Positions 44,531 through 53,031 of a stretch of DNA of 64,000 bases are shown here, piece by piece. Under the pieces are notes generated by a model. The model was not told where the DNA came from, ran no database searches, and saw only the letters and a list, made by a program, of their open reading frames with translations. The position numbers and the translations under genes were made by a program. Location of the stretch: contig OZ247427.1 of the NCBI GenBank assembly GCA_965232815.1, positions 2,480,001 to 2,544,000 of the forward strand. Reading direction: 5' to 3'. The stretch comes from Bin87 sp026710825 (GTDB lineage Bacteria; Chloroflexota; Dehalococcoidia; Lucifugimonadales; UBA3495). How positions within the stretch are numbered: the stretch's first letter is position 1; each line of letters starts with the position of its first letter.

Positions 44531-45847
44531 ATGACCAGCAGCAATGACTTCCAGTGGCGCCGGGACCGGGATGGCCTGGGTGTGTGGGAACACCGGGGCA
44601 AGGTAGCCGTCGTCGGCTACGGCCATTCGCCGGTGGATCGGCGATGGGACGAGGTGAACCTTGATACCTCCCTGGGCGCTTACACCATCATGGCTTGCGA
44701 AAAGGCCATGGAGCAGGCCGGAGTCACCATCGACCAGGTGGACGGCATCGTCTGCTGCGACAGCCACATCGCCGGCGGCAGCGGCGGCACCGCCTCCGTG
44801 TGGGCTCCCCGGCCCTACTTCGACCCACCCTACGATTCGGAGTACGGCCTGACTCTGATCAACGCCCAGTGGCTCATCAACACCATGGGCTTCAAAAACG
44901 TCAAATTCGCCCCCACCGGAGTGCCGACCATCGGCGAGATGGTGGGTATGGCTTCCCAGGCCGTGGGCGACGGGGTTTGCTCCACCTGCCTGGTCATCTA
45001 TCCCACCGGCAACATGGAAGGCCGATACCGTCGGGGCGGCGAGAATGCCGACGACTACGCCCGGGGCGCGCGCCAGTGGACCGTGCCGTGGGGCAACCAC
45101 GGTGGCAACGACTTCATCAACATCTTCCCTCACCGCCAGTACCTGATGAAGTACGGCGGCGAACATGAGGACCTTGTCCACTTTGTCCGCAACCAGCACA
45201 AAAACGGGATGCTCACCCCCTGGGGGTACAACGCTACCCACAACGTCCAGCCCATATCGGTGGAGGACTACATCGGCTCCCGGCCAATCCTGAATCCCCT
45301 GCGCATCTGGGACTGCGACCGTCCCGTCAACGCCTCGGCGGCCTACCTGTTCACCACCTCCGAGCGGGCGCAGGATATGAAATCCCAGCCCGTGTACGTG
45401 CTCAACCACTCGCAGCACAACTTCGCGTTCCGCACCACCCAGCCCGACCTGGACGAGGTGGAGATGTGGACCGACCGGCAGGCCGCCCGCATGTACGAAG
45501 GCGCCGGTCTGGGCCCCGACGACGTCGACATATTCAACCCCTACGACGGCTACTCCATAATGACCCAGTTCTTCCTGGAAGGCTTCCAGTGGCACGGGGT
45601 CAAGCGGGGTGAATCCCTCTCCTTCTACGCCGGCGACATCAGTGTCAAGGGCCCGCACCCCTTCAGTTCCAGCGGCGGCAATTTGGGAAACGGTCGCACC
45701 CGCACCGCTATGTACACGGACAGCATCGAGCAACTCCGCGGCACCGCTGGTGACCGACAGGTAACCGTGCGGGCCGAGACCGCCCTGTGCGCCTTCACCA
45801 CCCCCAGCAGCGGTGGCTGGCTGATGCTTGGGAAATACCCGTCGTGA
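44531..45847 (+). CDS. Thiolase-like protein without catalytic cysteine (third set)
   Basis: The product has 438 residues, closely similar throughout to the 36507 protein: VWEHRGKVAVVGYGHSPVDR, WAPRPYFDPPYDSEYGL, DVDIFNPYDGYS and SIEQLRGTAGDRQVTVRAE. The expected cysteine site reads VPTIGEMVGMASQAVG, with no Cys. A Gly-rich stretch, IAGGSGGTAS, is an insertion relative to the paralogue. It was probably produced by duplication of the second set, or both by an older event. It likely forms an acyl-CoA aldolase or transferase with the DUF35 partner. A strong terminator follows. Confidence 0.88.
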   Translation: MTSSNDFQWRRDRDGLGVWEHRGKVAVVGYGHSPVDRRWDEVNLDTSLGAYTIMACEKAMEQAGVTIDQVDGIVCCDSHIAGGSGGTASVWAPRPYFDPPYDSEYGLTLINAQWLINTMGFKNVKFAPTGVPTIGEMVGMASQAVGDGVCSTCLVIYPTGNMEGRYRRGGENADDYARGARQWTVPWGNHGGNDFINIFPHRQYLMKYGGEHEDLVHFVRNQHKNGMLTPWGYNATHNVQPISVEDYIGSRPILNPLRIWDCDRPVNASAAYLFTTSERAQDMKSQPVYVLNHSQHNFAFRTTQPDLDEVEMWTDRQAARMYEGAGLGPDDVDIFNPYDGYSIMTQFFLEGFQWHGVKRGESLSFYAGDISVKGPHPFSSSGGNLGNGRTRTAMYTDSIEQLRGTAGDRQVTVRAETALCAFTTPSSGGWLMLGKYPS

Positions 45848-45937
45848 CGATTCCGGCGAGAGGGGGAATAACGGAGCGGAGGCGGAAAGGCTGAGTTATC
45901 CAAAGGTCCCCAAGAACCCACTCGGCACAGAAACTTG

Positions 45938-45969
45938 AAATGCCCGGCTGATTGTCCAGCCGGGCATTT
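45938..45969. terminator. Bidirectional intrinsic terminator
   Basis: AAATGCCCGGCTG at 45938-45950 pairs perfectly over 13 bases with 45957-45969 across a six-base loop. It ends in ATTT on the plus strand, and the reverse strand also ends in ATTT. It separates the thiolase-like gene (plus) from the TPP decarboxylase genes (minus). Confidence 0.75.
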
Positions 45970-45995
45970 CCCATGGGCGTCGACCGCCCTTGACG

Positions 45996-46586
45996 CTAAT
46001 CGGCGCTGATGCCCAACTCCGCCTGCAAGTCACGGATGGTCTCGGCGCGGCTGCGCGTAGGGACACGAACCCGCATGCCTATTGGCTCGTTCTCAACCTC
46101 GGGCACAACCTTGATGGCGACGAATACCGGGCCGGTATCCTTCATTATCTGCTCGACATTGGTGGCGAACTCTTCCAGATCTTCGAAGCTGTAGGCAGAG
46201 GTATAACCCGCTTCCTTGGCCACGCCGGCGTAGTTGATGTCCTGCGCGTTGGGAACCGGCTGCCCGCCAGTGGTGGCGTAGCACTCATTGTCCAACAGAA
46301 TATGGCAGAAGTTTTCCGGCTTCATGCCGGCGATCGTAGCCAGTATCCCCATGTTCATCAGCAGCGCGCCTTCGGAATCGAACAGCACCACCTTTTCGTC
46401 AGGCAGTCCCAGGGCCAGTCCCAGGGCCGCCGAAGTGGTCTGGCCCATTGCGCCGCCGAGGTTCAGGTCCCGGCTCTCGTCGGTGCTGAATTCCCGCCAG
46501 TGGCGACCGGAAGTGCCCGTGGGTATCACGATGGCATCGCCCCGGTGCTCCTGGAATACTCGGAATACGTCTGCGGATTGAATCAT
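45996..46586 (-). CDS. TPP-dependent decarboxylase, beta (TPP-binding) subunit; sulfopyruvate decarboxylase-like
   Basis: The 196-residue protein is the pyrophosphate-binding half of a ThDP enzyme. The metal/diphosphate motif is VVLFDSEGALLMNMG (67-80), with Asp70 and Asn78, and LLDNECYATTGGQP follows. Split alpha/beta forms of this size are known as sulfopyruvate decarboxylase (ComD/ComE) and phosphonopyruvate decarboxylase relatives. GGAGG before the ATG at 46586 fixes the start. It is 115 bases after the alpha subunit gene and should act with it; the acid substrate is unknown. Confidence 0.85.
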   Translation of the reverse strand: MIQSADVFRVFQEHRGDAIVIPTGTSGRHWREFSTDESRDLNLGGAMGQTTSAALGLALGLPDEKVVLFDSEGALLMNMGILATIAGMKPENFCHILLDNECYATTGGQPVPNAQDINYAGVAKEAGYTSAYSFEDLEEFATNVEQIMKDTGPVFVAIKVVPEVENEPIGMRVRVPTRSRAETIRDLQAELGISAD

Positions 46587-46701
46587 TCTTTGCCTCCGTT
46601 GCGTGGATCTTTCTTGCTGCGCACCCCGCCCCACCCCAGGAAGACGTACCACACGTGGTAGGGCGCAGACGTAACAGTAATTTCGGGTGAAGGGTTAGCC
46701 G

Positions 46702-47220
46702 CTAGCGGTTGAACCCGTGGTATTCGTCGCCCACCAGGATGGCCACCGGCCGCTTGGTGGCCCGGGCTTCCTCGAAGGCCGTGGTTATGCGCGGACTGTC
46801 GTCGTTTTGCTCGACCAGGTAGTAGTTGATGCGAAATGCATTCAGGAACGGCTCGGTATAGGTGGCTGCCGAGTCGGTTATAACGCCGTGGCGGTTCCAG
46901 CCGCGATAGCCCACCACCATTACCAGCGGGAACCCCGCGTCCAGAACCATGCCCCGGATGGAGTCTCCCGATTCCATCATGCCCGTGTTCTGAATCAGTA
47001 CCACGGGGGTCTTGCCTGCGACCAGCAACCCCAGGGAGATGGCGAAGGTCTCGCCTTCCCGGGAGGCGGGAACAATTTCCAGCCAGGGTTCCTCCTTCAT
47101 CAACTCGTACAGGTAATTGGTCTCGCTGTCGGGAATGGTCACCACATGGGTGACTCCGTTTTGCTTAAACTCCTGCACCAGCGCCTCTGGGCTCAGCACC
47201 GCTGCCTGCTGTTGAACCAT
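46702..47220 (-). CDS. TPP-dependent decarboxylase, alpha (PYR) subunit; sulfopyruvate decarboxylase-like
   Basis: The product is a 172-residue PYR-domain half. It opens with SPEALVQEFKQNGVTHVVTI. The activating glutamate is probably Glu55 in ASREGETFAISLG, followed by QNTGMMESGDSIRG. The pair at 47220-45996 gives a two-gene decarboxylase of a 2-oxo acid such as sulfopyruvate or phosphonopyruvate. AAGGAGG precedes the ATG at 47220. Both genes sit inside the third CoA set, between the thiolase-like gene and the fused CoA transferase, but on the opposite strand. Confidence 0.85.
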   Translation of the reverse strand: MVQQQAAVLSPEALVQEFKQNGVTHVVTIPDSETNYLYELMKEEPWLEIVPASREGETFAISLGLLVAGKTPVVLIQNTGMMESGDSIRGMVLDAGFPLVMVVGYRGWNRHGVITDSAATYTEPFLNAFRINYYLVEQNDDSPRITTAFEEARATKRPVAILVGDEYHGFNR

Positions 47221-47766
47221 GAATGTCCTCCTTGCGTACGCATTGAACTTGGCAGTCGCGGTTACCGCTGCCTGGGCAAAGACCCGATACTGCTCTGAAC
47301 TCTGCCGATTATAGTAACCCATAACGAGAGGGTCAATTTCGGGACGCCGGGACAGGGCCTTGCGATTCTCCAGGAAATCCCTTCTCCCTGCCCTCTCGCA
47401 CCGCCTATGACACTTCTCCCTTGCCTCATCCCTTCACCCATCTTTACCATTTTTACTGGCGCATCAAATAACTAGCGCAACAAATCTGTCCGGCCACCAT
47501 CCCGCGAGCCATCCCAATGCTCACATCCCAACAGCCCACCATCCAGGGCTGCTCCCCCAAATCCTCCCGCCAGCCTGCCAAAACCATCAAATCCGCCCCA
47601 AAACCTCACCCGCCCCGCCCCATTCTGCCCCCAACACCCACTCCTCGTCCTACTCAAATGAGCGGAAATGACCGGAAATGAGCGGGAATCCCCAAAATCG
47701 CCACCATCCCATCCCAATCTCCCATCCTGTACATCGATGCGAAAACTCTCCGTTAGAGGCAACCCC
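47221..47766. other. 546-bp C-rich intergenic region with tandem repeats
   Basis: The stretch 47500-47650 is markedly C-rich on the plus strand. It contains three 10-bp tandem repeats (separate entry). No gene is recognised; open frames here are products of the skewed composition. Confidence 0.45.
47656..47685 (+). repeat. Three tandem 10-bp repeats
   Basis: AAATGAGCGG at 47656-47665, AAATGACCGG at 47666-47675 and AAATGAGCGG at 47676-47685 follow one another without gap. The 10-bp period keeps copies on one helix face, which suits protein binding. They lie about 80 bases before the ATG of the small gene at 47767. Confidence 0.65.
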
Positions 47767-48099
47767 ATGACCGTCTCCCAACTCCGCCGCCGCGTCAACG
47801 CCCTCAAGCGCAGGTTCGCCCCCGAACTCGCCGCCATCAGTCTCCGCCGCGTCGCCGAAGCTGTCGCCGACGACTGGGATTCCTCTCAATCCCTCGAACC
47901 CCCAGACGTCATCGGGCGCATCGCTGGCGCCGGATTCCGCCTCCCAACCTTCGCCAACCTCCACCGTTACCTCGACGACACCCGACGCCAGGGAGGCGTC
48001 CCCGACCCCTGCGACATCGTCCTCAACCTGCTCCCCTGGGCTCGGAACCACCATTACCGCGAGCTCCTCCGCTGGGACTTACCCGCCCCCGCACTATAG
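47767..48099 (+). CDS. Small basic hypothetical protein
   Basis: I do not recognise this 110-residue protein by family name. It is Arg-rich (TVSQLRRRVNALKRRFAPEL), then helical with DDWDSSQSLEPPDVIGRIAG and FRLPTFANLHRYLDD, ending HHYRELLRWDLP. It looks like a soluble helical protein, perhaps DNA-associated. A weak GAGG lies before the ATG at 47767; the open frame extends back to 47668 through the tandem repeats, so the start is uncertain. The gene and the C-rich repeat DNA before it look unlike the surrounding metabolic genes. Confidence 0.55.
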   Translation: MTVSQLRRRVNALKRRFAPELAAISLRRVAEAVADDWDSSQSLEPPDVIGRIAGAGFRLPTFANLHRYLDDTRRQGGVPDPCDIVLNLLPWARNHHYRELLRWDLPAPAL

Positions 48100-48211
48100 C
48101 TATGCCCACAACCCGGTTTGGACCGAAAATCGCAAGGCCCTGGACGCCAGGAGTGATGATGATTCGCGTTGTGGGTATGAGTGTGCAGACGCAATGTTTC
48201 CACTCCGGCGG

Positions 48212-48240
48212 TTGACCGGTCATACCCGCAGTGTTAGCGT
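48212..48240 (+). promoter_or_regulatory. Candidate sigma-70 promoter for the third fused CoA transferase
   Basis: TTGACC at 48212-48217 and TAGCGT at 48235-48240 are 17 bases apart. The predicted start is near 48247, with a leader of about 46 bases before the ATG at 48293. Confidence 0.45.
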
Positions 48241-48292
48241 GCGCGCAATCTACGAAGCCAATCTTATTGGCAAATCAGATGGAAGGTTGGAT

Positions 48293-50569
48293 ATGGCAGG
48301 AGCGCTGGAACACATTCGGGTAATCGACTTCGGGCAGTACATCTCCGGCCCGCTGGCAGGAATGTTGCTGGCGGACCAGGGCGCAGACGTGGTGCGGATT
48401 GACCCACCCGGCGGGCCCCGCTGGGAGACTCCGGCCAACTCCACGTGGAACCGGGGCAAGCGGAGCATAACCCTTGACCTCAAGCGGGAGGATGACGCAG
48501 CCATTGCCCGGTCCCTCATCCAGGGCGCCGACGTGGTGATCGAGAACTTCCGGCCCGGCACCATGGACCGGTTGGGTCTCGGACCCGAGGAGATGACCAG
48601 GGCCAATCGCAGCCTGGTGTATTGTTCCATCCCGGGATTTGCGTCGGACGATCCCAGGGCGGCCATGCCCGCTTACGAAGGCGTCGTCGGAGCCGCGTCT
48701 GCCACCTTCCGCCCGCCCGACCCGAACAGCCAGCGTCCGGTTTACACGGCCATTCCCATCGCCTCGGTGTATGGGGCCTTCCAGTCGGTGGTGGCCATCA
48801 CCGTAGCCCTGAACGCCCGGGAGCGCGATGGCCTGGGCCAACGTATTGAGGTCCCGCTGTTTGACAGCATGTTCCAGTCCATCGGGCGTTTCGGTGTTCG
48901 GGTCCACAACGCTCCCCCGACCGCGCCTACGCTACAGGAGTTGTGGGGTGGCATCTTCCTGTGCAGCGACGGCGAGTACGTGCGCTTCGGCGGCCCAGGC
49001 AACCAGAACTTCCGGCAGTTCGTCGAAGCTGCCGGGATCACGTCGTGGGATGACGAAGGGCTGACTGACTTCGACCATCCCCTGGACGACCCACAATTCC
49101 GCTCCGAAGCCCAGCAGCGGATTCACGATCTCTTCTTGACCCGCACCGCTCAGGAATGGGAAGACCTGATCGCTGAGGCGGGCAGCGAGGGGGCGGTGTG
49201 CCGCACCAGCGCCGAGTGGTTTGACCATCCCCACGCCCGTTCCTCGCAGATGGTGGTGGAGGTTGACGACCCCACCCACGGCAAGATGCTGCAACCGGGA
49301 GTCAACGCCCGGATGTCCCTGACGCCGGGTGCGGTGCGCGGCCCCGCTCCGACCCCCGACCAGCATCGGGAAGAAATCCTCGCGGAATTGAAGCCCCGCG
49401 CCGCTTCTGACGCGCCGGCGCCCGGGGACCTCATGCGCGCCGCCCTTGACGGGGTGAAGGTGCTGGACCTGTGCATCATCCTGGCCGGCCCGACCATGGG
49501 CCGGACGCTGGGCGAGTACGGGGCCAATGTCATCAAAATCGACAACCCCAGGCGCGGCTCCACCGTTGCGCGGCACAACGACATCAACCGGGGAAAGCGC
49601 AGCATCCTGCTCGACCTGAGGTCCGAGGAGGGGCGCGACGTATTCTGGAAGCTCCTGCAGGATGCCGACGTGGTGGCCCAGAACTACCGGGCCGGCAGCC
49701 TGGAAAGGCTGGGCCTGGGTTACGACGAGGTCCGGAAGCGCAAACCCGACATAATCTACGCCTCGTTGAACGCCTACGGGCACATCGGCCCCTGGGCGGA
49801 GCGCCCCGGCCACGAGGGGTTTGCCCAGTCCACGGCCGGCATGACCCGCCGCTTCGGAGGTGACGGTGTCCCCGAGTCGCAGCCCAATCCGGTAAACGAC
49901 TACGGCACCGGTTTCATGGGAGCATACGGAGTGGCCCTGGCCCTGCTTCACCGGCAGCGTACCGGAGAGGGCCAGCACGTAGACTCGGCCCTGGCCTACA
50001 CCGCCATGACGCTGCAATCGCCCTTCATGCAAATGTACGAGGGCAAGCAGTGGAACGAGACCAGCGGGCAGGACGCCCTGGGAACCGGCCCGTTGCACCG
50101 AGCCTATCAGGCCAGCGACGGCTGGCTCTTCATTGGAGCCCCCGAGGCGGCCCTGTCCAGCATGTCAGGTCTCGACGGACTCTCGGGCATAGACTCCCTC
50201 AGGGGCGATGCCCTGGCTTCGTCGCTGGAGGAACGGTTCCAAGGCAGCAGCGTGGCGTCCTGGGTGGAGCGGCTGACCGCCGCCGGCATCGGCGCGCAGC
50301 GTGTGATCACCAATGTCAGGGAGCTGATGACCGACCCCTGGGTGGAGTCCCACGGACTCAGCCTCACCCGGGAGCACGACGACCTGGGACCGGTTACCAC
50401 CTGCGGTCCCGCTCCTCGGCTTTCACGCACTCCGGTGCGCCCCGGCATCCCCGCCCCCAAGCCGGGCACGCACGCCCGCGAGATCCTGGAAGAACACGGC
50501 TTGGGTAGCCGTTACCAAACCCTGCTGGATTCGGGAGTGATCCTCACTGACGGTGTGTCAGCAGGATAA
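48293..50569 (+). CDS. Tandem-fused CaiB/BaiF CoA transferase (third set)
   Basis: The product has 758 residues in two domains, about 1-370 (HIRVIDFGQYISGPLAGM, ADVVRIDPPGG) and 382-758 (LDGVKVLDLCIILAGPTMG, ANVIKIDNP). Domain 1 keeps an aspartate at the catalytic position, Asp191 (IEVPLFDSM). Domain 2 has Tyr569 there (VDSALAYTA). One active half with one structural half is a reasonable reading. GGAAGG is before the ATG at 48293; the upstream open frame from 48194 has no family sequence. It stands alone between a promoter and a terminator, and differs from the first two fused enzymes in gene context. Confidence 0.9.
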   Translation: MAGALEHIRVIDFGQYISGPLAGMLLADQGADVVRIDPPGGPRWETPANSTWNRGKRSITLDLKREDDAAIARSLIQGADVVIENFRPGTMDRLGLGPEEMTRANRSLVYCSIPGFASDDPRAAMPAYEGVVGAASATFRPPDPNSQRPVYTAIPIASVYGAFQSVVAITVALNARERDGLGQRIEVPLFDSMFQSIGRFGVRVHNAPPTAPTLQELWGGIFLCSDGEYVRFGGPGNQNFRQFVEAAGITSWDDEGLTDFDHPLDDPQFRSEAQQRIHDLFLTRTAQEWEDLIAEAGSEGAVCRTSAEWFDHPHARSSQMVVEVDDPTHGKMLQPGVNARMSLTPGAVRGPAPTPDQHREEILAELKPRAASDAPAPGDLMRAALDGVKVLDLCIILAGPTMGRTLGEYGANVIKIDNPRRGSTVARHNDINRGKRSILLDLRSEEGRDVFWKLLQDADVVAQNYRAGSLERLGLGYDEVRKRKPDIIYASLNAYGHIGPWAERPGHEGFAQSTAGMTRRFGGDGVPESQPNPVNDYGTGFMGAYGVALALLHRQRTGEGQHVDSALAYTAMTLQSPFMQMYEGKQWNETSGQDALGTGPLHRAYQASDGWLFIGAPEAALSSMSGLDGLSGIDSLRGDALASSLEERFQGSSVASWVERLTAAGIGAQRVITNVRELMTDPWVESHGLSLTREHDDLGPVTTCGPAPRLSRTPVRPGIPAPKPGTHAREILEEHGLGSRYQTLLDSGVILTDGVSAG

Positions 50570-50587
50570 GATCCTCACCTTGACGAG

Positions 50588-50626
50588 GAATGCGGGCCGT
50601 TTCTACTCAAAATGCGGCCCGCATTC
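50588..50626. terminator. Bidirectional hairpin terminator
   Basis: GAATGCGGGCCG at 50588-50599 pairs perfectly over 12 bases with 50615-50626 around a 15-base loop. It lies between the convergent CoA transferase and S9 peptidase genes. T-runs are poor. Confidence 0.6.
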
Positions 50627-50682
50627 ATGCCTCTGTTATCCTCTCGTACCGTTCGGGAAGCGGGCGTAAATGCCAAACACCA

Positions 50683-52629
50683 TCATCGATCGAGGTTTTC
50701 TATCGCGACGGGTTCCAGGTCATCAGCCGGCTTGAAGCCGAATATGCGCGAATAGAAATAGAACTCGGCGGACAGGCATTTCTTGATGGTGTCGGCCATC
50801 CGGAAGCCGTGATACTCACCCTCGAAGGCCAGGTAGGCGGTCGGAACTCCGTTGTCTTTGAGGGTTTTGAACATCTCCTCAGACTGGATGGCCGGCACGA
50901 TGGTGTCCTCGAGACCCTGGAAGAAAATAACCGGGCAGGTGGTGGACTCCGGAAAGTTGATCGGCGAGCGTTCCACATACCGCCGGCGGTACAGGGGATA
51001 TGGCCCTACCAGCCCGACCAGGCTGTGCGCGTCGAACTTGTGGATGCCGCTGAGCAGCGCCTCGAGGTCGCTGACGCCGAAATAACTGGCCCCCGCCTTG
51101 AAAACGTCCCGGAACGCCAGCGACGCCAACGCGGTGAATCCGCCAGCGCTGCCCCCGCTGATCGCGACCCGGTCCCCGTCCGCTTTCCCCCTGCCCACCG
51201 CGTACAGCGCCGCATTGACGCAGTCGTCCACGTCCACCACTCCCCATTCGCCGATCAGGCGCTCGCGGTAATGGCGGCCGTAGCCCGTGCTGCCTCCGTA
51301 GTTGACATCCATCACCGCCACGCCGCGGCTCGTCCAATACTGCGTGGTCAGGTTCAGATCTGCCGACGCGGCGCTGTGCGGCCCGCCGTGGCAGGTGACC
51401 AACAAAGGAGGTCGTTCGTCTTGAGGCGCTGCGAAGTCCTGGTTGATCGGGGGATACAAAAAGGCGTGGGCCGTCTCATTGTTGTCCGTTGCGAACTCGA
51501 TGGTTTCAGGCAGGGAAGTGTAACCCAACGGCAGATCCTCTTCGTACTCCACCCGCAGGAAATCCACCTCGCCGTCCTCCATGTTCACCTCCATCAACGA
51601 CAGGGGTTGAACCGGAGAACCGGCCGTCAACACAACCCTCCCAGGGTCAACCTGCAGGTCGCCGTGCCCCATTTCCCAGTACGGGAACTGGATGGGTGTG
51701 AGCCGGTTGTCGTCCAAAGAAATGCGAGCCAGGCTCCAGTGGCCACGCCTGGAGTACGAGCAAATCAGGCTGTTGGGCGAATCGAATCCGTAGGAGCACA
51801 TTCCCACCCACCAGTTGGACCGCGCAAACTCCGCGTCCATCGGGTACACCGGATCCACATGGCCGTTGCGCCACCGGTAGAGGTTGGCCCAGTCGGTGCG
51901 GTCGGACACGAAAAACAACTCACCGGAGGGAGACCACTCCGGCTGTATGACTGCCTCGTCGATTCCGCCGGCAACCTGCACGGCTGGTCCCAGCCTGAGG
52001 TCGTCATTCAGGACCGCCGTCCATAGTTCGGTGCCGTCCCAAGGCATGTTTGGGTGGTCCCAGGTGAGCCACGCGAGTTGCGTCCCATCCTGGCTGATGC
52101 AGGGCGAGCTGTGAAAATCGTTGTCCGCCAGCAGAACCTGCGGATCACCGTTGCCCTCAACGTCAATGGCGACAATCTCGCTGAGTGGGTGGTCTTCGTC
52201 AGGATCTGTGTGGTTCTCACGGATGCAGATGATCCGATTCAACCGCTCATTGAACACCTTGCTGCCGTATCGAAAATCGCCTTCCGGCGTGATGGGAACG
52301 GGATAATCACCGGGCCGATGACGGTACACCCGTTGGTCGCCATCGTTCGAAAAGTACACCACGCCGTTGGCTACGGTGAAACTGCGGGCGCCGTATTCGT
52401 TGACCATCGACACCGAACTGAACCCTGGAGGCGTGACATCCTGCATCTTGCCGTGGCCGTCCCGCTTGACGATCACCGTCCGGCCACCCTCGGCCGGTCG
52501 CACCTCAGCCCAGTAGGTGTCCCGCCCGTCAAGCGCGATCCGCATCAGGTTCACGGTCCCATGCGCCACCATGTCCAGCGTGATCGGCGACTTCCAGGAA
52601 CCATAGGGTGCCACGGTGGGTCTGCTCAT
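50683..52629 (-). CDS. S9 family prolyl oligopeptidase/dipeptidyl aminopeptidase-like peptidase
   Basis: The product has 648 residues: an N-terminal seven-bladed propeller (about 20-390, with TolB-like repeats such as IQPEWSPSGELFFVSDRT) and a C-terminal alpha/beta-hydrolase. The catalytic triad reads Ser494 (ISGGSAGGFTAL), Asp575 (GLEDTIVP) and His607 (GEYHGF). Without a signal peptide it should be cytosolic and trim short peptides. The ATG at 52629 is the likely start although no strong ribosome site is seen; an in-frame ATG at 52695 would add 22 residues. It is divergent from the selenoprotein operon. Confidence 0.92.
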   Translation of the reverse strand: MSRPTVAPYGSWKSPITLDMVAHGTVNLMRIALDGRDTYWAEVRPAEGGRTVIVKRDGHGKMQDVTPPGFSSVSMVNEYGARSFTVANGVVYFSNDGDQRVYRHRPGDYPVPITPEGDFRYGSKVFNERLNRIICIRENHTDPDEDHPLSEIVAIDVEGNGDPQVLLADNDFHSSPCISQDGTQLAWLTWDHPNMPWDGTELWTAVLNDDLRLGPAVQVAGGIDEAVIQPEWSPSGELFFVSDRTDWANLYRWRNGHVDPVYPMDAEFARSNWWVGMCSYGFDSPNSLICSYSRRGHWSLARISLDDNRLTPIQFPYWEMGHGDLQVDPGRVVLTAGSPVQPLSLMEVNMEDGEVDFLRVEYEEDLPLGYTSLPETIEFATDNNETAHAFLYPPINQDFAAPQDERPPLLVTCHGGPHSAASADLNLTTQYWTSRGVAVMDVNYGGSTGYGRHYRERLIGEWGVVDVDDCVNAALYAVGRGKADGDRVAISGGSAGGFTALASLAFRDVFKAGASYFGVSDLEALLSGIHKFDAHSLVGLVGPYPLYRRRYVERSPINFPESTTCPVIFFQGLEDTIVPAIQSEEMFKTLKDNGVPTAYLAFEGEYHGFRMADTIKKCLSAEFYFYSRIFGFKPADDLEPVAIENLDR

Positions 52630-53031
52630 GTTGCGGGGTATCCCGTGTGCACGGTCGGACTGCTTGATATCAGGCGCATATTTCGAGCGTATCACACAGC
52701 CATATCTCCGACTATGTCCAGCGCGACCGTGATCCAGAGCACCAGGCAGCCCGCGCAGTTGACCGGCAGCGCCAAGGTCGGAACTTCCTTACCTGGAGCC
52801 TTCCAAAGTTGGCATGCCCCCGCAACGCCCTGCGCGCTCGGAAACGGTTAATGCCCGTGAGCACAATCCACATCCCCTGGTCGCGTCGCAACCTCGCGTT
52901 ACCCCGGCCATCCAGCGTCGCCAGGTGTCGGCAGGACTCCTGGGCGGTGGTCGCGTTGACGGCACCATCTGGTCGGATTACACTCGCCCCGGCCGAATTG
53001 CGGCCAATCCAACCACCCCTATGGGCCGAGA
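52630..53031. other. 402-bp divergent region containing the selenoprotein operon promoter
   Basis: Apart from the promoter at 52956-52984 I see no feature. A minus-strand frame over 52712-53113 is Arg-rich and antisense to the next gene, so it is not counted. Confidence 0.45.
52956..52984 (+). promoter_or_regulatory. Candidate sigma-70 promoter for the selenoprotein operon
   Basis: TTGACG at 52956-52961 and TACACT at 52979-52984 are exactly 17 bases apart. They match consensus at five and four of six bases. Transcription would start near 52991, some 40 bases before the first gene. Confidence 0.55.

Noticed and set aside
44420..45733. A 437-residue minus-strand open frame
   Set aside because: It is antisense to the third thiolase-like gene, and its repetitive Val/Gly/Asp composition is typical of a shadow frame.
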